This document shows positions 16,943 to 25,465 of a DNA stretch of 64,000 nt, one piece after another. The notes beneath the pieces were generated by a model. That model did no database searches. It had not been told where the DNA came from and saw only the letters and a program-made list of their open reading frames with translations. The translations under genes and the position numbers were made by a program. The DNA is from an uncultured Lachnobacterium sp. (lineage in GTDB: Bacteria > Bacillota > Clostridia > Lachnospirales > Lachnospiraceae). The stretch's first letter is position 1. Every line of letters starts with the position of its first letter. The stretch covers positions 1 to 64,000 of the forward strand of contig CALAST010000079.1 of assembly GCA_937889225.1 (NCBI GenBank), in the 5' to 3' direction.

Positions 16943-17477
16943 AAAAGTTTGAAAAATCCAATTCAAAATCGTCATAAATTCCAACTTTTACACAATCAGC
17001 AAACGTATATTCTAAAGTATCTTCTGTTTCAAAATTATATACCATAATTCGTTCTTTTAAAGGGTCTACAATCCAATATTCGCGTACACCTGCAGTACGA
17101 TATTTAAATAATTTTATGAAATAATCCATACGTTTACTACTAGGCGACACAATTTCTATAATCCAATCGGGTGCACCAATACAACCTTTTTCATTTAATT
17201 TATTTATATCACAAATAATAGAAATATCCGGTTCTACATAAGTTTTATCGTCTTTATCAAGAAATACTGCAAATGGGGCAGAAACTACCACACAATTCCC
17301 CTTTTTTTCATCAATATATTGGTCGATTTTACTGGCTAATTTCGTATTTAAATATTGATGTCGAAAACTTGGCGGTGCCATATCATAAATAACTCCATCT
17401 ATCAACTCGGCACGTTTTCCTTCTGGAAGGGAGTAAATATAATCAGTTGTATAAGTTTGTATTTTTAATAATGGCAT
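16941..17477 (-). CDS. Uma2-family (DUF820) putative endonuclease
   Basis: The 178-residue product fits the DUF820/Uma2 restriction-endonuclease-like fold: RAELIDGVIYDMAPPSFRHQ near the N-terminus (the usual E-x-idG-iy-mspps), then VEPDISIICD and GAPDWIIEIVSPSS, which hold the PD-(D/E)-x-K-like acidic residues (Asp104 region, Glu125 region), and a VREYWIVDP ending. The family is plentiful in cyanobacteria and gut clostridia; its role is not known. Single gene, upstream AGGAGAACGT ribosome site, convergent with rsfS. Confidence 0.85.
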   Translation of the reverse strand: MPLLKIQTYTTDYIYSLPEGKRAELIDGVIYDMAPPSFRHQYLNTKLASKIDQYIDEKKGNCVVVSAPFAVFLDKDDKTYVEPDISIICDINKLNEKGCIGAPDWIIEIVSPSSKRMDYFIKLFKYRTAGVREYWIVDPLKERIMVYNFETEDTLEYTFADCVKVGIYDDFELDFSNF

Positions 17478-17662
17478 AGACGTTCTCCTTTAGAAATATA
17501 GTCATATAGTTATAGGATTTCCATTTTACAATATTTTAACTTGATTCGTTTAAACTAATCTTTTTTTAGAACATAATAAACATCATCACAACAAGCTACT
17601 AATGCCAACGCTTCTTACGGTTGGGATAGATTTCAAAAGTAGGTCTATCCAATATAACAAGA

Positions 17663-18280
17663 TTAGTGGAAGAAACGAAATACACCAAATACTTTTCCTA
17701 TAATTTCACAATCCGGTACAATGATTGGTTCCATTTTATCATTTTCCGGCTGAAGACGGATATAATCACTTTCTTTATAAAATGTCTTTACGGTTGCCGA
17801 ATCATCTATCAAAGCAACGACAATATCACCATTTTGAATATCTGCATCTTTTTCTACTAAAATATTATCCCCATCAAAAATACCAGCATTTACCATACTT
17901 TCCCCTTTTACTTTTAACATAAAAGATTGACGATTTGACATATATTCAGATGGGATAGGGAAATAGGATTCTATATTTTCTACTGCTAAAATTGGTTCAC
18001 CTGCTGCAACACGACCTACTAATGGAACGTTTATCATTTCACGGCGTGTTAAATTAAAATTCTCATCAATAATTTCAATTGCACGTGGTTTGGTTGGGTC
18101 ACGTCTTATGTAACCGTTTTTCTCTAATGTTTCCAAATGGGAATGTACCGAAGAAGTTGATTTCAAATGCACTGCCTTACAAATATCACGTACTGTAGGC
18201 GGATACCCTTTATTTATAATTTCTTGTTTCATATATTCTAAAATTTCTTTTTGCTTATCTGTTATTTTTCCATAAGCCAT
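17663..18280 (-). CDS. lexA: SOS repressor LexA
   Basis: The 205-residue protein has a winged helix (1-65, [20 protein letters not shown]), the self-cleavage site Ala93-Gly94 (RVAAGEP), and the peptidase dyad Ser128 (KGESM) and Lys165 (ATVKTF). It represses DNA-damage genes until RecA provokes its own cleavage. Its start is followed upstream by GGAGGTGTT. The divergent intergenic region carries three LexA-type boxes, so it controls itself and the neighbour at 18476. The 180 bases between its stop and the Uma2 gene hold a GGATAGA/TCTATCC dyad but no gene. Confidence 0.97.
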   Translation of the reverse strand: MAYGKITDKQKEILEYMKQEIINKGYPPTVRDICKAVHLKSTSSVHSHLETLEKNGYIRRDPTKPRAIEIIDENFNLTRREMINVPLVGRVAAGEPILAVENIESYFPIPSEYMSNRQSFMLKVKGESMVNAGIFDGDNILVEKDADIQNGDIVVALIDDSATVKTFYKESDYIRLQPENDKMEPIIVPDCEIIGKVFGVFRFFH

Positions 18281-18385
18281 AACAACACCTCCAAAACAAT
18301 CTCATAATTATTCGGTTAATTTCTTAAAAAAGTTTTAATTGTGTATATAATATCATATTTTTATGCAAAAAGCAAACATATATTC

Positions 18386-18458
18386 CGAAAATTTGTTCGA
18401 AAAGCATTTGACAAACATTTGTTCGCGTGGTATAGTAATCGCATCAAACAAACGTTCT
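18386..18458. promoter_or_regulatory. Three LexA boxes and an SOS promoter
   Basis: Boxes resembling CGAAC-N4-GTTYG lie at 18386-18399 (CGAAAATTTGTTCG), 18412-18425 (CAAACATTTGTTCG) and 18445-18458 (CAAACAAACGTTCT). The second overlaps the -35 TTGACA (18408-18413) of a plus-strand promoter whose -10 is TATAGT (18431-18436, 17-base spacer). The third covers the expected start of transcription. This should make the gene at 18476 tightly SOS-controlled. A minus-strand lexA promoter (TTGC.. / TATTAT near 18345-18375) is plausible. Confidence 0.8.
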
Positions 18459-18475
18459 AACAAAGGGGGATAAAC

Positions 18476-18661
18476 ATGAAAATAAATCAAGAATATTATA
18501 ATTCCAAAATTTCAGCAAGAGCAAATGCATGCATCCGAGAAAGAAGAGCTGTAGTTCGCATCCAGAAATGTGTGCTTACTGTACTATTTATTTTATGCAT
18601 TTCTTTATTTACATTCTTAAATAATGATATCAGCATGATAGAGTACTTATGGAATATTTAA
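18476..18661 (+). CDS. Small SOS-controlled membrane protein, YneA-like without LysM
   Basis: The 61-residue product has a basic N-terminal part (ARANACIRERRAVVRIQKC, residues 15-33) and one membrane helix (34-49, VLTVLFILCISLFTFL). Strong ribosome site AAAGGGGGATAAAC. Position divergent from lexA, and the SOS promoter, match yneA, whose product blocks division after DNA damage. YneA and its relatives also carry an outer LysM domain; here the frame stops just after the helix (NNDISMIEYLWNI), so this is either a trimmed version or a truncated gene. Functional assignment is inference from place, promoter and topology. Confidence 0.65.
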   Translation: MKINQEYYNSKISARANACIRERRAVVRIQKCVLTVLFILCISLFTFLNNDISMIEYLWNI

Positions 18662-18726
18662 CCGAATTAAGAAAGTCTTCCACCTCAATTATCTCAAGCA
18701 TTAAGTGATAGGGTATTCTTTTAAAT

Positions 18727-19275
18727 ATGGCAGATGCTTGGATTGTAAAAGAAACTGGTGCACGTATTTTATATGATACCGCTTTCTATAATGCATTTTA
18801 CGAATCAGATTTTCCATCACAGAAACATTATGGATATAGCGAAAAAGCAGGAGAAATAAAAGGAATTCTTAGAACGATTGCCACCGTAAATAATATGATA
18901 GCCACCAATAATATTTTTGGAACAAATATGGACTTTGACGAAACACCAAAAACAAATGCCAAATTTACCAAAATAGAAGCAAAAACAAAAATGGAATATA
19001 TGGTCAATTCAACTTCTGAAGACCATCCAAAACAATGTGTTACCATAATAGCTTCACCATTAAAATCCGAAGATGACAACGGTGTTTTTCCGGAAACAGT
19101 TCCATATGGCATAAATGCAGGCGGTTCGAGCACAGAAGGATATGAATGGCAAAGTAAGGGAATTTCGGAAAATTATAATGGCATTGTACATCTTTATACG
19201 AATACCACTTATGACACAATCGAACAAATGGACGATATGGCACAACCATATGCACATGCAATACAAGTTTATTGA
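18727..19275 (+). CDS. Hypothetical protein, possibly a gene fragment
   Basis: The 182-residue product is not recognised. It is acidic-to-neutral, rich in Thr/Asn, with no signal peptide, membrane helix or cysteine motif, and contains short repetitive-looking stretches (IATVNNMIATNNIFGTNM). No ribosome site stands before ATG 18727; the same frame has a stop only 18 bases upstream. The lack of a translation start and the position after a trimmed SOS gene suggest the remains of a larger gene. Downstream, 19276-19483 is empty. Confidence 0.4.
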   Translation: MADAWIVKETGARILYDTAFYNAFYESDFPSQKHYGYSEKAGEIKGILRTIATVNNMIATNNIFGTNMDFDETPKTNAKFTKIEAKTKMEYMVNSTSEDHPKQCVTIIASPLKSEDDNGVFPETVPYGINAGGSSTEGYEWQSKGISENYNGIVHLYTNTTYDTIEQMDDMAQPYAHAIQVY

Positions 19276-19483
19276 GATTTTGAGTTTGTCGATAAATTTA
19301 TAATTCGATAAGTTCCATGAAATTATATATATTAGATGTTGTGATTTTCCATTTCAAAGAAAGATTGAGAATGACAATCATAGGAACTATGGGATTAGCA
19401 TTGGTTCGAATTGTTGTGTGCATTTAGATTTGTAAAGTATTATTTGATTTTCGGAAAAATTTTATATAATGGTCTGTAGCTCT

Positions 19484-20050
19484 CTATAATAATACAATAT
19501 GCTCATTCAAAGCATTCTCCATTTGTTCGGAAGTAAGTCCGATATAACGCTGTGTCGTAGTGGGAGAGGAATGTTGCAATAATTGCTGAACCAAGACAAT
19601 ATTGTAGCCATTCTTTTCCCATATATCTGTAGCAAAAAACTTTCGAAAAGAATGTGTGCCGATATTCTCATATCCCAAATAATCCGTCACTTTTTTTAAA
19701 TATTTTTGTATATTTCTTTCCGTATAAGGAAACAAACGCTCTGTTGGAAGAATTTCATACGTTTCACAATATTTCTTTATAAAAGCATATATCTCTTTTG
19801 GAACTGTAAAAGGACGTTTCTTTTTTGTCTTTATTTCCGTAATATTCAATCGATAACGATTTCCATCTTTTATAATATTCTTCGGTGTCAAGGCTAAAAT
19901 ATCACTAATTCGAATACCTAAATTTGCTTCTAAGATTAGAGCAGTCGCAATTCTCTCATTTGGTCGAAATCCCACACCACCCGTTCGCATGGTTTCTATG
20001 ATTTCTTTATATTGTTCTTTTGTTAATGCTACGGTTGTTATATTTGGCAT
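19484..20050 (-). CDS. Small tyrosine recombinase (catalytic domain only)
   Basis: The 188-residue product is nearly all catalytic domain of the lambda-integrase family. The active-site set is complete: Arg47 (LGIRISD), a Lys near 74-77 (IKTKKK), His133-x2-Arg136 (THSFRKF), His160 (LLQHSS) and Tyr169 (TTQRYI). The usual N-terminal core-binding domain is missing; short forms of this kind occur on plasmids and conjugative elements of Firmicutes. It is an orphan, with no excisionase beside it. Two perfect palindromes lie about 240 bases upstream of its start and could be its site. Confidence 0.85.
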   Translation of the reverse strand: MPNITTVALTKEQYKEIIETMRTGGVGFRPNERIATALILEANLGIRISDILALTPKNIIKDGNRYRLNITEIKTKKKRPFTVPKEIYAFIKKYCETYEILPTERLFPYTERNIQKYLKKVTDYLGYENIGTHSFRKFFATDIWEKNGYNIVLVQQLLQHSSPTTTQRYIGLTSEQMENALNEHIVLL

Positions 20051-20288
20051 AGGTTAATTTCCTTTTCTTTCTTAATTTTTTCATTTTTACCATCAGAAAC
20101 AAATACATATTTCTTATCTTATTTCTATAAGTTTGCAGTATCTAATTCTTTCGATTTTATTCGTTTAATCTCAATTTCCTACATTAGTCATTCAATTATG
20201 AACAAATAGTATAGAAAATTGCCAATATCTGTTTTAATTCTCTTTTTTTAAGTATAAACCTAAACTGCTGAAAAATCAACATTTTTTA

Positions 20289-20337
20289 GTTCGTATAATT
20301 ATGATTATACGAACATAACATTGTAATACAATGTTAT
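20289..20337. repeat. Two tandem perfect palindromes
   Basis: First: GTTCGTATAAT (20289-20299), a 4-base centre, ATTATACGAAC (20304-20314). Second, directly adjoining: ATAACATTGT (20315-20324), a 3-base centre, ACAATGTTAT (20328-20337). A partial direct copy, GTAATACAAT, follows. They sit in the 548-base AT-rich gap between the small integrase and the ABC operon, which otherwise holds only a candidate promoter for the ABC operon (TTGCAA at 20456, TATAAT near 20477-20487). They could be a recombination site or a pair of operators. Confidence 0.75.
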
Positions 20338-20598
20338 GTAATACAATACAAAAAATTAATTTTATATATTATATTGAAAAAATACAGACTAGAAATAACA
20401 ATAGGTGATGATGCGTTTACAATAGTAGCATATTAAATATAAACCTCTAAAATTATTGCAAACAATGTTCTTTTATTATAATATAATTTTAGAAAATGGC
20501 TCTGCCGTTACCATGAGATAACTCACAGATCCATTTGATAAGGAAAGATAAATTGGTTTTGATACAAATTATGAAAGGATAAAGACTACAGATACAAA

Positions 20599-21675
20599 AT
20601 GGACAAAATAAGAAAGTGGATAAAAATATCTTATTTAGCAGTATTAAACTTAATTAATATGTTACGATATAAGAGTCGATTGATTGTTGTAGTAGTAATT
20701 AGTATATCTGCATCTGTATTTGGTATTTTATTCTATTCGGGATATTTTTTATATTCGTATTATGAGACAGTAGATGGAAGTATTGTTGTCATGGAAATGG
20801 AAGCCCAAACAGAGGAGAATGCAATTTGGAAGCTTATAGAAAAAATGTGGAATGTTGAAACAGAAACTGAGAAAATATATCTTCTGCCTAATGAACAAGA
20901 CGAAACAGAGCTTGTTGGTGCATATAATAGGAGCTGGGAGACCGGGAGTTTCTTATTAACCGGAAAAAATTTTTTATACGGTGAAAATACACCCTCTGTT
21001 ATTATGGCAGAATATTTGGTGGACTTAATGGAAGATGGAGAAGTTCCTATTGGGAAGAATATAGAGTTTCAGGGAGATGTTTTTAAAGTGGTGGGAATTG
21101 TATCCTTTACAGAATACGATACTCTTTTTGTTCCTATAAAGTATTTTGCCTCTCAATATAATACAAAAACAATTCAATATTCCTATTCGGAACAGCTCAG
21201 TAATGCGAATAAGGAAAAAATAAAAGAAATAGTAGAAAATTCAAATATAGTAGCCGACTATTCCATTGAGAATAATAATAATCCGTTTCTGTCAGAGGAT
21301 TTTATGTCCGTGTTTTTCCAAATTCTTCTGATATTTATGGTGGTAGTCATGAATGCCTTTTCCATGACCTACTATTCTGTTATGCTTTTTAAGAGAAATT
21401 ATAGAATTTATGCGGTTTGTGGTGCTTCAAAAAAGGATATACGAACAATTATACTTATTCAAAACATTGTGCTTATATTTATAAGTGTAATTATTGGTAA
21501 TTTGCTATATATCATTTGCAATAGCATGATAAAAGGATATGGTTTGGTGTATCAAGGGAATTATATGGTTTATATTGAGGTTTCCGCAATCGTGTTTTTA
21601 GCATTACTGGTATTTGCTTATTTATTGGCCAAAAAAGTTGTAAAAACAGATGTGATATATATTGCAGTGGAGTAG
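20599..21675 (+). CDS. ABC transporter permease, FtsX/MacB-like
   Basis: The 358-residue product has one membrane helix near 30-52, a large outer domain (about 55-235), then three helices (about 236-262, 285-310, 325-348), the FtsX/MacB topology. The outer domain includes VIMAEYLVDLMEDG and VVGIVSFTEYDTLFVP, reminiscent of MacB periplasmic cores. First of a three-gene set with a second permease and an ATPase. The ribosome site is weak (GAAAGGAT lies about 20 bases before ATG). Such sets in Firmicutes export peptides or lipoproteins or act as antimicrobial sensors; the substrate here is unknown. Confidence 0.8.
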   Translation: MDKIRKWIKISYLAVLNLINMLRYKSRLIVVVVISISASVFGILFYSGYFLYSYYETVDGSIVVMEMEAQTEENAIWKLIEKMWNVETETEKIYLLPNEQDETELVGAYNRSWETGSFLLTGKNFLYGENTPSVIMAEYLVDLMEDGEVPIGKNIEFQGDVFKVVGIVSFTEYDTLFVPIKYFASQYNTKTIQYSYSEQLSNANKEKIKEIVENSNIVADYSIENNNNPFLSEDFMSVFFQILLIFMVVVMNAFSMTYYSVMLFKRNYRIYAVCGASKKDIRTIILIQNIVLIFISVIIGNLLYIICNSMIKGYGLVYQGNYMVYIEVSAIVFLALLVFAYLLAKKVVKTDVIYIAVE

Positions 21676-21680
21676 AACAT

Positions 21681-22823
21681 ATGAAATTATTTTTAGTAGC
21701 CTATCATATGGCAAAACAACGTAAAGTAAGTTTAATTTTATTGATGGGGGAAATTATTATTTCCTCCCTTTTGCTTGTTGGAATATTAGGAGAACTTGTG
21801 TATCTTTGGAAAAGTGCTGATATAGCAAACACATTTAAAAATACAAACAGTTATTATTTTACCCCATTTACCTATTATTCACCGGATTTTGAGATGCATG
21901 AATGTTTGCATAATGCACAAAAAGACGCTGTAAAAATAGGAGAAGTTCGAGATTTATTTCTCAAATTAAAATCGGGAGAATATGTTACTGTATTAGCATA
22001 CAATCCACTGATATTGTCCAATATAAATATCGAAATGGAATCCGGTACGTGGATAACATCCAAGGATAACAGTGTATCTCCAATACAACTGGTAGCGATT
22101 GGAAATCGCTATCAAATAGGTGATGAAATTATATTTAGCAATGGAGTGCAAGGCTATGTGATTGGAACCATTCGGGAAGATTCCTACTTGATTCGAATGA
22201 TGAATTCTGCAAGTAGTGGAAAGGCATCGTTAAACTCATTTGTATCGCAGGCAACAGATATTGATTTTATTATCGGGTATAATGACCAATTTGAGGAAAA
22301 TGCAATATTGAATAATTCCAGAGTAATTGAAATTGCAGACAGTACAATGGAGAAAGAAATCATTGATAAATTAAAAAAATATGGAAATATATCGTCCATA
22401 TATGAGATGGAACAAAACTTCAAACAAAATAATAGAGAGTATTTTATTGTGAATGGGATTTTGTTATTTGTTTTTTCATTTTTAACGATTGTTGGTATTT
22501 TTGGCACAAATGGAATTTGGTATATAAAAAATCAAAAAAATTATACCATCTATTATATGTTAGGTTTAAGCAATCAAAAGTGCAGAATTTTAGAAGCGAT
22601 AAATACCTTTTTAGTAATTGGATTATCGTATTCTGTTTTTTTAGTACTATATGAAATGTTTTTTAAAAAGTATCTATTGTTACAAGCAAGTGAATGGAAA
22701 CTATGGATTCTTATCAGTTTATTTTTTTATTATATAGCAATATATGGTTTGACAAGCGTTGTTTTTATCAAGAAAGCAGGGAAAAATGACATTATGGATT
22801 TATATAAGAGAGGAAATGAATAG
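21681..22823 (+). CDS. ABC transporter permease, second subunit
   Basis: The 380-residue product has the same plan as its upstream neighbour: an N-terminal helix (about 14-38), a 210-residue outer part, and three helices at the C-terminus (about 255-280, 300-325, 335-360). The last helix runs into a positively charged tail (FIKKAGKNDIMDLYKRG). It starts 5 bases after the first permease and ends 2 bases before the ATPase, so the three are one translational unit, probably a heterodimeric permease. Confidence 0.8.
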   Translation: MKLFLVAYHMAKQRKVSLILLMGEIIISSLLLVGILGELVYLWKSADIANTFKNTNSYYFTPFTYYSPDFEMHECLHNAQKDAVKIGEVRDLFLKLKSGEYVTVLAYNPLILSNINIEMESGTWITSKDNSVSPIQLVAIGNRYQIGDEIIFSNGVQGYVIGTIREDSYLIRMMNSASSGKASLNSFVSQATDIDFIIGYNDQFEENAILNNSRVIEIADSTMEKEIIDKLKKYGNISSIYEMEQNFKQNNREYFIVNGILLFVFSFLTIVGIFGTNGIWYIKNQKNYTIYYMLGLSNQKCRILEAINTFLVIGLSYSVFLVLYEMFFKKYLLLQASEWKLWILISLFFYYIAIYGLTSVVFIKKAGKNDIMDLYKRGNE

Positions 22824-22825
22824 TT

Positions 22826-23491
22826 ATGGGAATTGTGTTAAGGAATGTAATAAAGAAATATCATAGGGAAGATGGAGCTGAAAATAGAGTTTTGAACGGA
22901 CTCTCGCTGGAAATTGAAGATGGTGAAATGGTGGCATTGAAAGGAAAGTCAGGAGCAGGAAAATCTACCTTATTACATATTATTGGTTTGGTGGATACAA
23001 TGTCAGAAGGATATTACGGACTGGATGGGGTGGATATTTCTTCTTTTAATAATACACAAATAGCTGTTCTGAGAAATGAAAAAATAGGATTTGTTCTACA
23101 AGATTTTGGACTGGTAGAAGAAGAATCTGTTCTATATAATGTGTCCCTTCCAATGATGTTTGGTAAGCTTCCATTGAAACAAATTGAGAAAAAAGCGTTA
23201 CATCAACTTCAGGAAATTGGAATTATGCATCTGGCAAATCGAAAAGTAGCTGTTTTATCAGGTGGAGAGAAGCAAAGAGTTGCGATTGCGAGAGCACTGG
23301 TAAATAATCCACAATATATTCTTGCAGATGAACCAACCGGAGCATTAGATACTCAGACAACGATAGAAATACTGGAAATATTATGTGAGTTAAATAAGAA
23401 AGGGAAAACTTTGATTTTAGTCACACATGATAATACAGTAGCAAGCTATTGTGAAAAAGTGTTGGTAATGGAAGATGGGACAATCCTATAG
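22826..23491 (+). CDS. ABC transporter ATPase, MacB/LolD type
   Basis: The 221-residue ATPase has Walker A GKSGAGKST (40-48), a Q-loop (FVLQDFGLV), signature LSGGEKQ (144-150), Walker B ILADEP followed by TGALD (165-175), and the H-loop in LVTHD. The TGALD D-loop is typical of the LolD/MacB class. It powers the two permeases encoded just upstream. Confidence 0.93.
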   Translation: MGIVLRNVIKKYHREDGAENRVLNGLSLEIEDGEMVALKGKSGAGKSTLLHIIGLVDTMSEGYYGLDGVDISSFNNTQIAVLRNEKIGFVLQDFGLVEEESVLYNVSLPMMFGKLPLKQIEKKALHQLQEIGIMHLANRKVAVLSGGEKQRVAIARALVNNPQYILADEPTGALDTQTTIEILEILCELNKKGKTLILVTHDNTVASYCEKVLVMEDGTIL

Positions 23492-23504
23492 ATTCGTTTT
23501 TTTC

Positions 23505-23537
23505 TTGACATGTGTTTGATTTTACGTAATAATCAAA
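23505..23537 (+). promoter_or_regulatory. Promoter with inverted repeat before the coiled-coil gene
   Basis: TTGACA (23505-23510) and TAATAA (23527-23532) are 16 bases apart. An inverted repeat, TTTGATT (23515-23521) and AATCAAA (23531-23537), lies across the spacer and -10, where a repressor would block polymerase. Confidence 0.5.
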
Positions 23538-23594
23538 TTGTTGATGTAACAAATTTGTAATAAATATAATTAAATATAATAAAGGAAAACATCT

Positions 23595-24497
23595 ATGCAA
23601 GATAAGAACAAAACACAACCAAAAGCATTCCGAATTACGGAAGAAACAGCAGAAAAATTCAAAGAAATCGCCCAAAGTTTAGGAGCAAACCAACAACAGG
23701 CATTGGCAAAACTGATTGAAGTTTATGAAATGGAGTCAGGAAAAGAAAGTCTACCGGAAATGCGAGAAAATATCAACACATTTGAAGGCTATATCCATGC
23801 CGCTACCAATATGTATTTGCAATCCTTAGAAGCCAATCAAAATATGCGAGCACTTGTGCGTACCGAATTTGAATCCTTACTAAAATCCAAAGACACCACC
23901 ATAGGAGAATTACAAGAAAGAGTACAAAAAGCAGAAACTGCTACTCAAAATGCGATTGGAAAGGAAAACGAATATCAAGATACGATTGCAAAATTAAAAA
24001 AAGAAGTAGAAACGCTTGAAAAAAATGCAGAAACGACACGTTCTGAAGCAAAAGAGCAATTAGAAACCTTGCAAAATAAATACGATACCTTAAACAATAC
24101 ATATGAAAAACTCCAAGATTCTGACAAAGACCTGCAATCTATGTTGTCTTCTTTTATGAAAGAATGTGAGAAGTTAAAAACAGAAAATACATGTTTATTA
24201 GAAGAAAAACGCAAAACAGAAGATACACTTTTAGAATTAACCTATAAAAAAGAAGCACTTTTAACAGAACTTCAAAAGGCAAATCAAAAAACAGAAGATG
24301 AACTGCTCCGCCAAAAAGAAGTATTTGAATACCAAACAGCAAAATTGGAGATGGAATATCAGTTACTAATTCAAAAAAATGAAAATGAACTCAAAGAAAC
24401 ACAAAAAAAAGAAGTAGACCAGCTTCGAAAAGAACTTGATAAATATAAAGACTTATATTACCAAGAAAACTTCAAACAACTCAAACCAGAAAACTAA
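23595..24497 (+). CDS. Ribbon-helix-helix-like / coiled-coil protein
   Basis: The 300-residue product begins with a short segment like a ribbon-helix-helix DNA-binding domain (KAFRITEETAEKFKEIAQ then GANQQQALAKLIEVYE, residues 10-47). After it comes an almost unbroken coiled coil (about 95-295, rich in Glu/Lys/Gln with Leu heptads). This plan resembles plasmid or conjugative-element accessory proteins of the KfrA kind, which bind operators near their own promoter. The inverted repeat at 23515-23537 may be its operator. No partner segregation gene (parA) is visible. Name and role not known. Confidence 0.65.
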   Translation: MQDKNKTQPKAFRITEETAEKFKEIAQSLGANQQQALAKLIEVYEMESGKESLPEMRENINTFEGYIHAATNMYLQSLEANQNMRALVRTEFESLLKSKDTTIGELQERVQKAETATQNAIGKENEYQDTIAKLKKEVETLEKNAETTRSEAKEQLETLQNKYDTLNNTYEKLQDSDKDLQSMLSSFMKECEKLKTENTCLLEEKRKTEDTLLELTYKKEALLTELQKANQKTEDELLRQKEVFEYQTAKLEMEYQLLIQKNENELKETQKKEVDQLRKELDKYKDLYYQENFKQLKPEN

Positions 24498-24645
24498 AAA
24501 CTATAATTTTAAAAGAGAAAGTCCTACTATTTGATTTGAACAAAAACTTTACGTTATCAGCAATGAGTTCCCATCTTGACTTTTCAATTTATAAAATATA
24601 TTATTAATTTATATCGAAAAATTGTATTTACAGGAGAAAACGAAA

Positions 24646-24975
24646 ATGGAATACTTTGGAGTGTTTGCTTTTATTCTTGCTCTTTGCTACAGTTCCTATC
24701 CACAAAAACTGAAACATCTTGAAGCAACGGTAAAAAAATTAGAAAAAAAACAAAAAGGAGAAAATGGTATGTCAAAATTAATAAATGAACTAACAGGTAA
24801 AGAATGTAAAATTAAGTCCGATGAAGCATTCGCATTAGTTGGCAAGGAAGAACTATCATGTCTTGTAATGGATTCGGATGATGAGTGGATTAAAATAAGA
24901 TTTACAGATAAAAAGAACAATACTATTATAAAACTTCTTCGAATTGAAAATATTGATGAGATAGAAGTAAAATAA
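24646..24975 (+). CDS. Small membrane-anchored hypothetical protein
   Basis: The 109-residue product has one N-terminal hydrophobic segment (MEYFGVFAFILALCYSS), a short coiled stretch (KLKHLEATVKKLEKKQKG) and a C-terminal soluble domain (LTGKECKI ... LVMDSDDEWIKIRFTDKKNNTIIKLLRIENIDEIEV). ATG 24646 follows AGGAG; the frame opens a little earlier at 24622. Proteins of this shape occur repeatedly in Lachnospiraceae accessory regions; function unknown. Confidence 0.65.
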   Translation: MEYFGVFAFILALCYSSYPQKLKHLEATVKKLEKKQKGENGMSKLINELTGKECKIKSDEAFALVGKEELSCLVMDSDDEWIKIRFTDKKNNTIIKLLRIENIDEIEVK

Positions 24976-25076
24976 TACAAATAGCAAATGTAAAGTTGAT
25001 GACAGTCAAACGAATATTCGAAATCCGCTTGATATAAAATTATAAAAAATACATTGATGGTATATCAAAAAAAGAG

Positions 25077-25119
25077 AATAACCTCATAAAACATAGAAAT
25101 TTTATGAGGTTATTTTTTT
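25077..25119 (+). terminator. Strong terminator
   Basis: AATAACCTCATAAAA (25077-25091) pairs with TTTTATGAGGTTATT across an 8-base loop and ends in a T run. Between here and 25465 there is a degenerate frame at about 25157-25266 without a start signal, a second hairpin and a promoter; no gene can be supported. Confidence 0.85.
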
Positions 25120-25308
25120 ATGTTTATCTGTAATATTTTTATCTATTATTATCGTTCAAGGCTTGGAAATTGATAATTTAAAATACACCGGAATTTCGGG
25201 AATGTTTTATGAATATGGTGGAATTGCTTACAACCAATTAACTGCGGAAGAACAATCTATTGTTGAAAAAATTCTGCAAATACAGTAAAATGATAGACAC
25301 ACTATCTA

Positions 25309-25360
25309 AAACCATCAATGTAGAAAGAACACTATCTTCTCAGTTACATTGATGGTTTTG
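25309..25360. terminator. Second hairpin, terminator-like
   Basis: AAAACCATCAATGTA (25309-25323) and TACATTGATGGTTTT (25346-25360) pair over 15 bases around a 22-base loop. The T tail is only four bases on either strand, so it may end transcripts in both directions or be a relic of an element end. Confidence 0.6.
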
Positions 25361-25403
25361 CTCGAACTTGAATCATATTCTTGCACTTAAAACAGCAAGT
25401 GTT

Positions 25404-25431
25404 TTGAACTGTATAGAATAATTACTATACT
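25404..25431 (+). promoter_or_regulatory. Methyltransferase promoter with dyad
   Basis: TTGAAC (25404-25409) and TATACT (25426-25431) are 16 bases apart. The inverted repeat GTATAG (25411-25416) / CTATAC (25425-25430) lies between and over them, a likely operator. Confidence 0.5.
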
Positions 25432-25465
25432 TACTATCATTCTATTTGGTAAAGGAGCACTATTT

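Noticed and set aside
17580..17660. GGATAGA/TCTATCC dyad after lexA as a terminator
   Set aside because: No T tract on the minus strand; only mentioned, not called.
20051..20598. CRISPR or tandem-repeat array in the AT-rich gap
   Set aside because: The palindromes and the GTAATACAAT direct copy are not regularly spaced and there are no spacers of equal length.
25157..25266. Possible small gene between the hairpins
   Set aside because: No start codon with a ribosome site and an early stop; kept only as a degenerate remnant.
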